A DNA stretch of 64,000 nt. Source: Acinetobacter populi (lineage in GTDB: Bacteria; Pseudomonadota; Gammaproteobacteria; Pseudomonadales; Moraxellaceae). The notes beneath the pieces are model-generated. The model was not told where the DNA came from, searched no databases, and was given only the letters and a program-made list of their open reading frames with translations. This document shows positions 37,382 through 47,499 of the stretch, piece by piece; positions within the stretch are counted from its first letter, which is position 1, and each line of letters starts with the position of its first letter. Where the stretch lies: the NCBI RefSeq assembly GCF_002174125.1, contig NZ_NEXX01000006.1, positions 186,001 to 250,000 of the forward strand. The letters are read 5' to 3'. The position numbers and the translations under genes were made by a program.

Positions 37382-40321
37382 ATGACCAACACCTGTTCAA
37401 ACCTGGCACAGAATACCATTCACCCTGCTTTTGAATTGGTGCGTCAACAATTTATCGATGCCCTCTCAACCACTGTTTATGAATTTCGGCATAAAGTCAC
37501 TGGTGCAGTGCATTATCACCTTGCCAATGATAATGATGAAAACGTGTTTTTGGTGGCATTTCGTACCCAACCGATGGATTCCAAAGGCGAAGCGCATATT
37601 CTTGAACATACTGCGCTGTGTGGTTCAAAAAAATATCCTGTCCGTGATCCGTTCTTTTCCATGATCAAACGCTCACTCAATACCTTTATGAATGCGTTTA
37701 CTGCGGCAGACTGGACCGCTTATCCATTTGCGACCCAAAATAAAAAAGATTTTGACAATTTATTATCGGTTTATCTCGATGCAGCTTTTTTTGCCAATTT
37801 AAATCAACTGGACTTTTTACAAGAAGGTATTCGGGTTGAGTTTGAAAATGATAAACCAGTATTTAAAGGCATTGTGTTTAATGAAATGAAAGGTGCATGT
37901 AGTGCGCCAACCGATCAGCTTTATCATAAACTAGCACAACATCTTTATCCGCAAACCACCTATCATTATAATTCCGGCGGTGATCCCAAAGATATTCCTG
38001 ATCTTAGCTATCAGGAACTGGTTGATTTCTATAAAAGTCATTACCATCCGTCCAATGCTGTCTTTATGACCTTTGGTGATGCAGACGTTTATGATTTACA
38101 TGAAAAGTTTGAACAACAGGCACTAAAACATTTTGAAAAAGGTCATACCCTTTATTCGGTTCCCGAAAAACGCCTGACTCAGCCGATTCAAGTGATTGAA
38201 CACTATGCCATGGATGAAGATGACTTAAGTCAAAAAACCTATCATGTGCTGTCGTGGTTATTGCCTGAAACCAATAATGTCAAATTACGTCTAGGCATGC
38301 GGCTGGTGGAAGGCATCTTACTGGAAAATTCTGCTGCGCCATTAAGAAACTATCTGGAAACCAGTAAACTCGGTCAATCCACTGGTCCATTGATGGGAAC
38401 CGATGACAGTAATTTCGAAATGACCTTCTATTGTGGTATTCAAGGGTCAGAAGCAGGCAAAGCTGATGAATTTGAACAAGGTGTCATGACTATCTTGAAA
38501 GATGTCGCGTCTAAACCGATTGACCGAGATACCATTGATGCGATTTTACACCAGATTGAACTGCATCAACGTGAAGTGGATGGCGATGGAACACCTTATG
38601 GTTTAAGCCTGATTTTTAACGGCATGAGCGGTGCAATCCATCATGGCGATCCGATTACTGTCTGGGATGTGGATCAGGCCCTTGCCGATGTCAAACAGGA
38701 ACTGGAAGACCCAATGTGGTTATCACAATTAATCCAGACCTATTTGATTGATAATCCACATCGGGTTCGACTCACCCTTATCCCGGACAACCAACAATCT
38801 CAACGTGACCGGGATGAAGAACAAGCGCGGCTTGATCAACTTGACCGTAGCTTAAGTCCAGAACAACGTGAACAAATCATTCAACAGACCGAAGCATTAA
38901 AACAGCATCAGGCCACGCCAGATGATCTCGAATTATTACCAAAAGTCACACTGGCAGACATTCCAGCCGAACTTAAACAGACCAATGCCATCGCCGAGCA
39001 GATCGATCTTGATGGTCAAACTGTTCCTGTACATTTGTACCATGCCGGAACCAATGGCTTATTCTATCAACAAGTCTTGATCCATTTACCTGACGATGTG
39101 GTGCTGTCACCTTATTTTAATCTGTTAAGTATGTTGATGGGTGAAGTGGGTGCAGGTGAATACGATTATCTGCAATTACAACAGCAACAAACTGCAATTA
39201 GTGGCGGTGTAGGTATGGGCCTAAGCTTGCGTAGCCAAATTGGTGATAGAAACCAAATCAGTGCCTTTCTTACCCTGACCACCAAAGCACTCAATCATCA
39301 TGTTGCGGCAATGGATTTATTAAAAACTGCATTTACCGACATGCGTTTTGATGAAAAAGATCGTATTCTTGAGCTATTACAACAACGTAAAGCCCGTTGG
39401 CAATCCCGTATTTCCGGTGCTGGGCATAGCTATGCCATGCAAACCGCTCAACGTAATATGAGCGCGCTGGCCAAACGTGATTATCAAAATACCGGTTTAC
39501 CTGCACTGCGCTGGTTAAGCCAGTTGATTGAAGACATTCAACAGGATGAGCAGCGTTATCATGATTTCATTCAACAGTTGCAGCAGATTCATCAACGGAT
39601 TCTACAGTCTTCCAAATCATTCCTGCTGGTCTGTGAAACACAACAAAGTGATCAGCTTTTACAGCATCTACAACACGTCTGGTCACAACAGCAACAGATT
39701 GAACAGACAGCAGCGATTCAGAATCCCGAATTTGTCGAGGATCAACAGGATCAGGCTTGGTTGATTCAAACCAATGTCCAATTCTGTGCCAGCGCTTATC
39801 CCGCAGTAGATATTGTTCATCCCGATGCAGCCGCATTTATGGTGCTAGGTCCATACCTACGCAATGGTTATTTACATGGTGCCATTCGTGAACAAGGCGG
39901 TGCGTATGGTGGTGGTGCAGGCTATGATAGTAATGCCTGTGCATTTCGATTCTATAGTTACCGTGATCCACGTCTAAGTGAGACGTTTGATGATTTCGGT
40001 CGCGCTATTGACTGGCTATTACATAGCGAACAGCAGGATTATCAATTGGAAGAAGCCATCTTGGGCCTGATTGCCAGTATGGATAAGCCGGGTTCACCCG
40101 CAGGCGAAGCCATTACCGCATGCTATGCCGCCTTACATGGCCGTGATCATGCGTTTAGACAACATTTACGCCAATCTATTCTCGCTGTAAGCTTAAAGGA
40201 TTTAAGACGCATCACCGAACAATATTTACTTAATCAACAACCTGTCCGTGCAGTAGTTGCTCCAGTTTCTCGTCAGGAAGAATTGTTGCAACTTGGTTTT
40301 AACATTCAGAAAATTAATTAA
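37382..40321 (+). CDS. M16C family peptidase, PreP-like (insulinase family)
   Basis: The 979-aa protein matches the presequence protease/falcilysin group of pitrilysin metallopeptidases. The inverted zinc motif is H72-x2-E75-H76 in AHILEHTALCGSKKYPVRDPF, and ADWTAYPF and YLDAAFFANL follow as usual. Two tandem M16 halves are joined by a helical linker around residues 480-530; the second half includes REQGGAYGGGAGYD. There is no signal peptide, so it is likely a cytoplasmic peptide-degrading enzyme. GGAG lies 6 bases before the chosen ATG. pldA follows after 12 bases. Confidence 0.9.
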   Translation: MTNTCSNLAQNTIHPAFELVRQQFIDALSTTVYEFRHKVTGAVHYHLANDNDENVFLVAFRTQPMDSKGEAHILEHTALCGSKKYPVRDPFFSMIKRSLNTFMNAFTAADWTAYPFATQNKKDFDNLLSVYLDAAFFANLNQLDFLQEGIRVEFENDKPVFKGIVFNEMKGACSAPTDQLYHKLAQHLYPQTTYHYNSGGDPKDIPDLSYQELVDFYKSHYHPSNAVFMTFGDADVYDLHEKFEQQALKHFEKGHTLYSVPEKRLTQPIQVIEHYAMDEDDLSQKTYHVLSWLLPETNNVKLRLGMRLVEGILLENSAAPLRNYLETSKLGQSTGPLMGTDDSNFEMTFYCGIQGSEAGKADEFEQGVMTILKDVASKPIDRDTIDAILHQIELHQREVDGDGTPYGLSLIFNGMSGAIHHGDPITVWDVDQALADVKQELEDPMWLSQLIQTYLIDNPHRVRLTLIPDNQQSQRDRDEEQARLDQLDRSLSPEQREQIIQQTEALKQHQATPDDLELLPKVTLADIPAELKQTNAIAEQIDLDGQTVPVHLYHAGTNGLFYQQVLIHLPDDVVLSPYFNLLSMLMGEVGAGEYDYLQLQQQQTAISGGVGMGLSLRSQIGDRNQISAFLTLTTKALNHHVAAMDLLKTAFTDMRFDEKDRILELLQQRKARWQSRISGAGHSYAMQTAQRNMSALAKRDYQNTGLPALRWLSQLIEDIQQDEQRYHDFIQQLQQIHQRILQSSKSFLLVCETQQSDQLLQHLQHVWSQQQQIEQTAAIQNPEFVEDQQDQAWLIQTNVQFCASAYPAVDIVHPDAAAFMVLGPYLRNGYLHGAIREQGGAYGGGAGYDSNACAFRFYSYRDPRLSETFDDFGRAIDWLLHSEQQDYQLEEAILGLIASMDKPGSPAGEAITACYAALHGRDHAFRQHLRQSILAVSLKDLRRITEQYLLNQQPVRAVVAPVSRQEELLQLGFNIQKIN

Positions 40322-40333
40322 AATGGATCGCAT

Positions 40334-41515
40334 ATGAACACTCAATTCATATTAAAAAAACCGTTGTTGTACATTACCACTGTACTGGGTGTTATCGGCA
40401 CAGCCAATGTACATGCCACAACGACGACCACACCCGTTACACCACCGTCAATGCCGCAACCTGTTGCACCAGAGGCCTGTGTTGGCTTGCCCTCCAATAA
40501 TGACCGTTTAGCCTGTTACGATGCGATCTTTAGACCTGTGTCTGTCCAACCTGAAAGCTTAAGTATTAGCGAACAGGCAGCAAGTGAGGCCATCAATGTA
40601 AAAACTGCCGAGCAGCAACAGGAACAACCAACCACTCAAAAAATTGCAGAAACCATTCGCAATTATGATTTGTTTGGTGCAGCGCCACAGTTTGATCCAA
40701 CCACGTCTCTATTGGATCAACGCTGGGAATTGTCGGAAAAATCAAAACTCGGCACATGGCAATTGCGAGCGTATCAACCAATTTATTTATTACCAGCAAT
40801 GTGGACTTCCGATAAAAATGAAACCCCTTATAGCCCAAATCCACAAAATACTGTGACCGACCCACAGAATTTAAACAGTACAGAAGCAAAATTTCAGCTC
40901 TCGGTTAAAACCAAAGCAGTAGAAAATATTTTTGGCGATAATGGCGATATCTGGCTTGGTTATACCCAGTCTTCGCGCTGGCAAGTCTATAACAGCGAAG
41001 AATCACGTCCTTTCCGGGAAACCAACTACGAGCCTGAAGCCAGTATTATTTTCCGTACCAACTACAATTTACTCGGTCTACATGGTCGTTTACTCGGGTT
41101 AACATTAAATCATCAATCCAATGGCCGATCAGATCCATTTTCACGTAGCTGGAATCGGGCAATTTTGAATATTGGTTTTGAGAAAAATAACTTTGCTTTG
41201 ATGTTACGTCCTTGGTATCGCTTTGAAGAAGATGCCGATGACGACAATAACCCCGATATCAAAAACTATATTGGTCGTGGTGATTTAACCGCAAACTATA
41301 AATGGAAAGACCATCAATTTTCATTGATGTTACGTCATAGTTTAAAAGGCGGTGATGATAGCCATGGTGCAGCACAGTTTGACTGGGCCTTCCCATTATC
41401 AGGTTCACTGCGTGGTCATTTACAGATTTTCGATGGTTATGGAGAAAGTTTGATTGATTACAACCACCGGGCAACATATGTTGGTTTGGGTGTTTCACTG
41501 ATGAACTGGTTCTAA
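40334..41515 (+). CDS. pldA: Outer membrane phospholipase A with N-terminal extension
   Basis: PldA is an outer-membrane enzyme that hydrolyses phospholipids misplaced into the outer leaflet. The barrel domain carries the catalytic H260 and S262 in LNHQSNGRSDPFSRSWNRAI with N274 completing the triad, matching E. coli H142, S144 and N156. The protein is 393 aa, about 100 longer than the E. coli enzyme. Between the signal peptide (MNTQFILKKP to the AMATT-like site near residue 28) and the barrel lies a Pro/Thr-rich segment with EACVGLPSNNDRLACYDAIF, a two-cysteine motif seen at the N-terminus of other envelope proteins, and a glutamine-rich linker. Confidence 0.93.
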   Translation: MNTQFILKKPLLYITTVLGVIGTANVHATTTTTPVTPPSMPQPVAPEACVGLPSNNDRLACYDAIFRPVSVQPESLSISEQAASEAINVKTAEQQQEQPTTQKIAETIRNYDLFGAAPQFDPTTSLLDQRWELSEKSKLGTWQLRAYQPIYLLPAMWTSDKNETPYSPNPQNTVTDPQNLNSTEAKFQLSVKTKAVENIFGDNGDIWLGYTQSSRWQVYNSEESRPFRETNYEPEASIIFRTNYNLLGLHGRLLGLTLNHQSNGRSDPFSRSWNRAILNIGFEKNNFALMLRPWYRFEEDADDDNNPDIKNYIGRGDLTANYKWKDHQFSLMLRHSLKGGDDSHGAAQFDWAFPLSGSLRGHLQIFDGYGESLIDYNHRATYVGLGVSLMNWF

Positions 41516-41546
41516 TCACAAACAATAGTGATAAAAATCTTGAACT

Positions 41547-41574
41547 GCCTATCGAGCAATCGGTAGGCTTTTTT
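41547..41574 (+). terminator. Rho-independent terminator of pldA
   Basis: GCCTATCG (41547-41554) and CGGTAGGC (41561-41568) pair with one T-G, loop AGCAAT, followed by six T. Confidence 0.88.
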
Positions 41575-41618
41575 ATCTATAAAATATATAAGAAAATAAA
41601 GGATGAATCCGAGACATT

Positions 41619-41729
41619 TTAAGGTTTATTCTTGTGCTGTGTTTCTCTAAGCATTTTAAAACTTAAACGAAATAAAATGAATAAAACAAAAATGCTGACC
41701 AACAACAATGCAATAATTAAAAATTTCAT
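41619..41729 (-). CDS. Small single-helix membrane protein (36 aa)
   Basis: A 36-codon frame starts at the ATG at 41729 and ends in TAA at 41619. The product has one strongly hydrophobic helix (MKFLIIALLLVSIFVLFILF) followed by a basic, polar tail (RLSFKMLRETQHKNKP), a classic small-protein layout with the tail predicted to be cytoplasmic. A weak GAAAG precedes the ATG by 4 bases. It lies between the terminators of pldA and adk. Being short, it could be chance, but hydrophobic-then-basic organisation and the free-standing position argue for a gene. Confidence 0.5.
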   Translation of the reverse strand: MKFLIIALLLVSIFVLFILFRLSFKMLRETQHKNKP

Positions 41730-41749
41730 TTATCTTTCAATCCCACAAT

Positions 41750-41780
41750 AAAAAAGCCCTATCATGAAGATAGAGCCTTT
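41750..41780 (-). terminator. Rho-independent terminator of adk
   Basis: On the minus strand GGCTCTATC-TTCAT-GATAGGGC forms a stem with one mismatch, followed by a run of six T, 18 bases after the adk stop. Confidence 0.8.
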
Positions 41781-41797
41781 GGCACTAAAGCACAATA

Positions 41798-42484
<687 letters not shown>

Positions 42485-42564
42485 TTAACAAAATTTTGCA
42501 TGTGGAACATTAGCCAAAAGACTAACTGCAAGGCATTTTGGGATATGCTATTTTAAAGCCCCAA

Positions 42565-43881
42565 TTATAAAAATGCTATAAATAAGTGAATCAGACCGGC
42601 ACCAAAGCCAGTTACGCCACCTAATAAAATCAAAATCCATTCGTCTTCCTGAAATGCAGGACGTAACAAATTCTGAAATTCTTTTGGGGTAAGTAAACGA
42701 ATCCGATCCCTAAACATAGCAAAGATCTTTTGAGCCCGACTCGCATTAAACCCTGGATCACAAATTGGAACCATCGTAATTTCAATTGAACGATCAATCA
42801 AGTCCGTTTTTAATTTTGCATATTCACTTGGGCCAATTGACAACTGTAAAGAAGTTCGAACAATCGGCGTTTCCATGATTTGATTGACATGTCTTTTGAT
42901 AATACGACGTGTTTTTATACTTTTTTCACCATACATCATTTCAGTCATAATTGACTTTAAAGTAATTAAATCAGTGGTTACCACTTCAGAGAAAACCTCA
43001 GAGACCTCTTCCTGACGCTTCATAAATGCACCCTGAATATTATAGGTTCCTATACGTGGCACAACAGGTTTAATCCATGGAAACTGATGATTTTTCGTTC
43101 TTTCAAAAAACTGCGGATAACGAATATAGTGTGGTTCAACCGGATTAAATACCATCCAGATTGCAATCCAGTTGGTCAAGAATCCCCAGATTGCGGCAAA
43201 AAAAGGAACCGTCCAGTGCTGCGGGATAAAAATATACACAAACATCTGGATAATACCAAAGAATGAACCAATCAAAGCACTGATATGCCAGATAAAGTTA
43301 ATTTCTTTCTGTCCCACTTTAAGGAACATGCGCACCATGAGCCGACGATCGCTTTCCATCTGGTTAACCACCATGCTACGCATATCCACCAGATTTTCAA
43401 CGTTATAAGTCAGTTCTGTCACCAGATCGGTTAACACTGCAGGCAATTGATTATGGGCTTGTGCATAGATACGACGCTTAATGGAATAAGGCAAGTTTTC
43501 CCAGAGTACCGCCCTGCGCTCCATCATGACTTCATCAATCAGGTGTTCCAGTTCAAAACCCACCTGCTCGCCAATGATACGTGCCATATCCTGTGGATCC
43601 ATTGCCTCAAGAAATTCACGTAATGAACCCAATTTTGACAAGGTATTGTCGGTAATAATACCGGATATGCGCCCGGCTTTGCGTGGCACAATACCTTGCC
43701 ATCCGATTGGCAATGAACCGATATGAAATCCCCAAAACTGAATGGGGTAAAACACCATTTTAAGTGCCATCCAGACATGTGCCCAAGTTACAAAAGCCGT
43801 AACAGGGACAATACTTAAAATAGCCCAAAAATCAGGTCGACTAGCAAATATTTGCCATTCGGTTGCTATATACTCTAGCAT
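42565..43881 (-). CDS. DUF445 family membrane protein
   Basis: The 438-aa protein has a hydrophobic segment at the N-terminus (about residues 17-45), a central pair of membrane helices (about 195-245, ISALIGSFFGIIQMFVYIFI then WGFLTNWIAIWMVF) and a C-terminal helix. The FNPVEPHYI segment and the arrangement of long amphipathic helices fit DUF445/YheB-type proteins. The duplicated NWIAIWMVF and THVWMALKMVFYPIQ motifs are the DUF445 hallmark. The function is not known. Confidence 0.8.
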   Translation of the reverse strand: MLEYIATEWQIFASRPDFWAILSIVPVTAFVTWAHVWMALKMVFYPIQFWGFHIGSLPIGWQGIVPRKAGRISGIITDNTLSKLGSLREFLEAMDPQDMARIIGEQVGFELEHLIDEVMMERRAVLWENLPYSIKRRIYAQAHNQLPAVLTDLVTELTYNVENLVDMRSMVVNQMESDRRLMVRMFLKVGQKEINFIWHISALIGSFFGIIQMFVYIFIPQHWTVPFFAAIWGFLTNWIAIWMVFNPVEPHYIRYPQFFERTKNHQFPWIKPVVPRIGTYNIQGAFMKRQEEVSEVFSEVVTTDLITLKSIMTEMMYGEKSIKTRRIIKRHVNQIMETPIVRTSLQLSIGPSEYAKLKTDLIDRSIEITMVPICDPGFNASRAQKIFAMFRDRIRLLTPKEFQNLLRPAFQEDEWILILLGGVTGFGAGLIHLFIAFL

Positions 43882-43934
43882 CGATCTCTCTCAATTATTG
43901 TTTCATCGCCTAAAACTTTGCCCACTTGATCATG

Positions 43935-44468
43935 TTAAAACACATCAAAACTTAAACTATAAGCAAACTGTAGTTGTGGTTCAGTGGGTTTTTTACTGCC
44001 ATTTTTTCCAACCACTTTTTCCGCAGCACCGACACCGACACTAAAGCTGCTAATGCGCTCCTTATCCAGCAGCACATAAGCTAAATCTACACCGCCACCT
44101 AGTCTTTGATAAAACTTGCCATCTACACTGACATTATCAAGATGACCTGCATAAGCACCAAAGTAGTAACCGTTTAAATCTGTACCAGTGAGAAAATAAG
44201 GATAACGAAAACCCAGTTGCGCACCAATTTCGTTATCACCATTGATGAATGCCCCCACTTTAGCATAAGCGATGCCATAAGGATTGACCCATTCGGCATT
44301 GACATGTAATAGTTTTTGCGTCATACCAAAACCAACATATCCCTGTTTGGCTTCCGCACTGCGCTCTTTTAACTTTGCTTCTGGTAAGGTGGGTAAAAAA
44401 TCACTCAATTTTGCCTGTGTCGTTCCTGTAACCATCAAAGCCAGCAACAATAAACCTGTTTTTTTCAA
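43935..44468 (-). CDS. Uncharacterised outer-membrane-like beta-barrel protein
   Basis: The 177-aa protein has a signal peptide (MKKTGLLLLALMVTGTTQA), then a helical stretch and eight or so amphipathic beta strands rich in G, Y and F (YVGFGMTQKLLHVNAEWVNP, GAQLGFRYPYFLTGTDLNGY). It ends in phenylalanine (SLSFDVF), the usual signal for BAM recognition. I do not recognise a named family. It lies 53 bases downstream of the DUF445 gene's start region, on the same strand and upstream of it. The 242 bases before it, up to mrdA, show only A+T-rich promoter-like sequence. Confidence 0.7.
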   Translation of the reverse strand: MKKTGLLLLALMVTGTTQAKLSDFLPTLPEAKLKERSAEAKQGYVGFGMTQKLLHVNAEWVNPYGIAYAKVGAFINGDNEIGAQLGFRYPYFLTGTDLNGYYFGAYAGHLDNVSVDGKFYQRLGGGVDLAYVLLDKERISSFSVGVGAAEKVVGKNGSKKPTEPQLQFAYSLSFDVF

Positions 44469-44710
44469 TTTTTATCTCCGCTTTTTCCCTAAAGCACAAG
44501 GTGAAATACTTGTCTATTATTCAATCTAATACACAATATCTATTAGAATGTATCAGAAAACAGGTCAAAGCTATAGCGTAAACCACCTAAATCATATGTC
44601 TGTAGAGTCAAATAAGCAAAGATTAACCCTATATAAAACTAAACCAAAAAGATATATACCTTATGTATTTGTTTAGATAGAATAGCCCTGTTTCGATTTC
44701 GCATACCATC

Positions 44711-46696
44711 ATGAGCAAGCAACCTACGCCCATAAAAAACATTCAGCAAGAAAAAAAGATTTTTCGTGGCCGCATTTATTTTGCTATTGGATTGGTGTCG
44801 GTTTTTATCCTGATTCTGGTGGTGCGCTACAGCTACCTGCAACTTTACCAGCACGAACATTTCCAGACCGTATCCGACAGCAATCGTATTCGATTACAAG
44901 CATTACCCCCTGCCCGCGGTTATATTTACGATCGCAACGGTATTTTACTGGCCGATAATTTTCCGGTATTTAGTGCAGTGATTAGCCGTGCTGATATTGA
45001 AGATGTAGATCACACCATTGCTCAACTTGTTCCGATTTTTCATTTGACTGATGAAGACATCGAACAATTTCAAAAGCGGGCAAAAACCGCACGTAAAACC
45101 GAAGTTTTGTCCATTAAAATGAATTTGAGTGAATCTGAAATTGCCAAATTCAGTGAATTAAAACAAAACTTCCCCGGTGTTCGTATCGAAACGCAAATGA
45201 CCCGCTATTATCCACATGGAGATTTATTCGCACATGTGATTGGCTATGTCGGCAGAATTAATGATAAAGAATTAAAAACGCTGGATAAAGACCTCTATGC
45301 TGGAACCAATCTGATTGGAAAAATCGGGGTCGAAAAATCTTATGAATCTTTGCTGCATGGCAGACCCGGTTATGAGTCTGTAGAGGCGGATGCACATAGT
45401 AATATTTTAAGACATTTGGGTCGTAAAGAAGCAGTACGGGGCAATGATTTATATCTTTCTCTGGATTATGGCCTACAAATGGTTGCTTCCGAACAAATGA
45501 TCGGCAAACGTGGGGCTGTTGTTGCCATCGATCCCAATACAGGAGAGATTTTGGCACTGGTGTCTGCACCTAGCTTTAATCCTAATCTATTTGTCACAGG
45601 CATTAGCCACAAGGATTATCGTGATCTAAGCGATAGTCTGGATCAACCACTTTATAACCGTGCCGTACAAGGCTCTTATCCACCTGGCTCAACCATTAAG
45701 CCAATGGAAGCCATGGGTGGAATTCACTATAAATATATCGACTGGAATACCAAAATTTTTGATCCAGGTTATTTCCATTTACCCGGTGATAGTCATAAAT
45801 TCCGTGACTGGAAAAAAAGCGGCCATGGTATAGTCGATATTAATAAAGCGATTGTAGAGTCCTGTGATACATTTTTTTATGTACTGTCCTATCAGATGGG
45901 CATTGATAAAATGCATACATGGATGTCGCAATTTGGTTTTGGACAGAAAACCGGTGTCGATCTGCCGAGTGAAAGTTCCGGATTATATCCATCTCCGGAA
46001 TGGAAAATGCGTACCCGCAATAAACCGTGGCTGAAAGGTGAAACGATTTCAGTCAGTATCGGTCAGGGTGCATTTACTGCGACGCCTCTACAGCTTGCCC
46101 TTGCAACAGCCATTACAGCCAATTACGGACAGCATGTGAAACCACATGTATTAAGAGAAACCAAAGGCGAAAAAGTACTCAAGGTACTGCATGGCAGTGA
46201 CTTCAAAATCGACTTTGACGGCACGCAAGATGACTGGGAAAAAATGCATGCCGCCATGGTTGCAGTAATCAATTCCGGTACTGGTAGAGGCATTCGCACA
46301 CCTTTTTATTCCATTGCAGGTAAAACAGGTACAGCACAAGTTAAGAGTATTGCTCAAGGTAAACGCTACAATGAAGCTTTACTTAAAGAACGTGAATATG
46401 ACCATGGTTTGTTTGTTGGTTTTGCCCCTGCGGATGAGCCTAAAATTGCTGTAGCAGTGATCTGGGAAAATGGTCGACATGGTGGATCAGCCGCAAAAAT
46501 TGCCAAACCAATTTTTGACTACTGGCTCTTAAAACGTGAAAAAGATCCGATCAAACCTGTTCCCCCACCTGTGAATGGTGGTTTAATGACAGCAGGTGCA
46601 AAACCTGCCGAATTGCCAACTAGTGGCGTATTACAAAGTACGCCAACACCGCCAGCCAATAACACACCACCATCTGCTGCTGAGGATGAAGAATGA
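44711..46696 (+). CDS. mrdA: Peptidoglycan D,D-transpeptidase MrdA (PBP2)
   Basis: PBP2 is the elongasome transpeptidase that crosslinks lateral-wall peptidoglycan and the target of mecillinam. The 661-aa bitopic protein has one N-terminal transmembrane helix (about residues 20-42), the non-catalytic dimerisation domain, and the transpeptidase domain with S327-T-I-K330, the ESCD motif and K538-T-G. The proline- and threonine-rich tail is a typical disordered end. Its stop overlaps rsmD (ATGA). rodA, the usual partner, is not adjacent in this window. Confidence 0.95.
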   Translation: MSKQPTPIKNIQQEKKIFRGRIYFAIGLVSVFILILVVRYSYLQLYQHEHFQTVSDSNRIRLQALPPARGYIYDRNGILLADNFPVFSAVISRADIEDVDHTIAQLVPIFHLTDEDIEQFQKRAKTARKTEVLSIKMNLSESEIAKFSELKQNFPGVRIETQMTRYYPHGDLFAHVIGYVGRINDKELKTLDKDLYAGTNLIGKIGVEKSYESLLHGRPGYESVEADAHSNILRHLGRKEAVRGNDLYLSLDYGLQMVASEQMIGKRGAVVAIDPNTGEILALVSAPSFNPNLFVTGISHKDYRDLSDSLDQPLYNRAVQGSYPPGSTIKPMEAMGGIHYKYIDWNTKIFDPGYFHLPGDSHKFRDWKKSGHGIVDINKAIVESCDTFFYVLSYQMGIDKMHTWMSQFGFGQKTGVDLPSESSGLYPSPEWKMRTRNKPWLKGETISVSIGQGAFTATPLQLALATAITANYGQHVKPHVLRETKGEKVLKVLHGSDFKIDFDGTQDDWEKMHAAMVAVINSGTGRGIRTPFYSIAGKTGTAQVKSIAQGKRYNEALLKEREYDHGLFVGFAPADEPKIAVAVIWENGRHGGSAAKIAKPIFDYWLLKREKDPIKPVPPPVNGGLMTAGAKPAELPTSGVLQSTPTPPANNTPPSAAEDEE

Positions 46697-47238
46697 AAAA
46701 CCAGTTACGCATTATTGGTGGTGAATTTAAACGTCGCCAATTACCTTTTGCCACGATAGAAGGATTACGTCCTACGCCAGACCGCATACGAGAAACACTT
46801 TTTAACTGGCTGATGTGGGATATTCAGGGGGCAAAAGTACTCGATCTTTGCGCCGGTTCAGGCGCATTAGGTTTTGAGGCATTATCTCGTGGTGCCAAAC
46901 AGGTGGTGATGATCGAACCAAATCCGCAACAAAGCAAATTTTTAAAACAAAATATTGCGGTCCTCAAAACCGAACAGGTCCAAATCGTACACGCAACAGC
47001 TCAACAGGCTTTGGCAACACTGCATGAAAATTTTGATTTGGTTTTTCTGGATCCACCCTATGCATTAAATCTATGGCAGGAACTGGCGGAATTGGTTAAT
47101 CCAAAATTAAATAAAAATGGCTTTATTTATGTTGAAGCAAACCAGAATCTAGACACACTGACATTACCAACTGACTGGAAACTGATCAAAAATACCAAAG
47201 CAGGTCTGGTTAAAGCCGGATTATTTCAAAAAATTTAA
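46693..47238 (+). CDS. rsmD: 16S rRNA (guanine(966)-N2)-methyltransferase RsmD
   Basis: RsmD methylates G966 of 16S rRNA. The 181-aa Rossmann methyltransferase begins with the family start RIIGGEFKRRQLPF and contains RPTPDRIRETLFNWL, the SAM motif VLDLCAGSGALGFEALSRGA and the catalytic DPPY in LVFLDPPYAL. The ATG lies inside the mrdA stop, so the two genes are translationally coupled although their functions are unrelated. Confidence 0.95.
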   Translation: MKNQLRIIGGEFKRRQLPFATIEGLRPTPDRIRETLFNWLMWDIQGAKVLDLCAGSGALGFEALSRGAKQVVMIEPNPQQSKFLKQNIAVLKTEQVQIVHATAQQALATLHENFDLVFLDPPYALNLWQELAELVNPKLNKNGFIYVEANQNLDTLTLPTDWKLIKNTKAGLVKAGLFQKI

Positions 47239-47477
47239 TTCTCTCCATAAAATATCCTATATTACGTTTTTTTAATAGATTGACTTAAATCTATACGAAT
47301 CAAAAAAAAGGGATTAAAATACTATACCAAAGTACTATGAGTTCTAGATTGAGCATGACAAACTCAATTTTGTTCCTCTTGGGAAATCATCAAAAATATC
47401 AATCTTATTCAGCATTTAGAATAATCTTCATTGGTAAATTAATTATTTTATTAATTAAGATCATTCATATTGCACAT

Positions 47478-47493
47478 ACCTTAACCCTAAGGT
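47478..47493 (+). promoter_or_regulatory. Palindrome over the gcd ribosome binding site
   Basis: ACCTTA-ACCC-TAAGGT is a perfect 6-bp inverted repeat whose right arm contains the AAGGT ribosome binding sequence, 6 bases before the gcd ATG. The hairpin could limit translation. Further upstream, the 260-base spacer holds another A+T-only palindrome around 47438-47458. Confidence 0.4.
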
Positions 47494-47499
47494 GAAAAT

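Noticed and set aside
47438..47458. A+T-only palindrome upstream of gcd
   Set aside because: Palindromes of A and T alone are expected in this spacer; no further support for a function.
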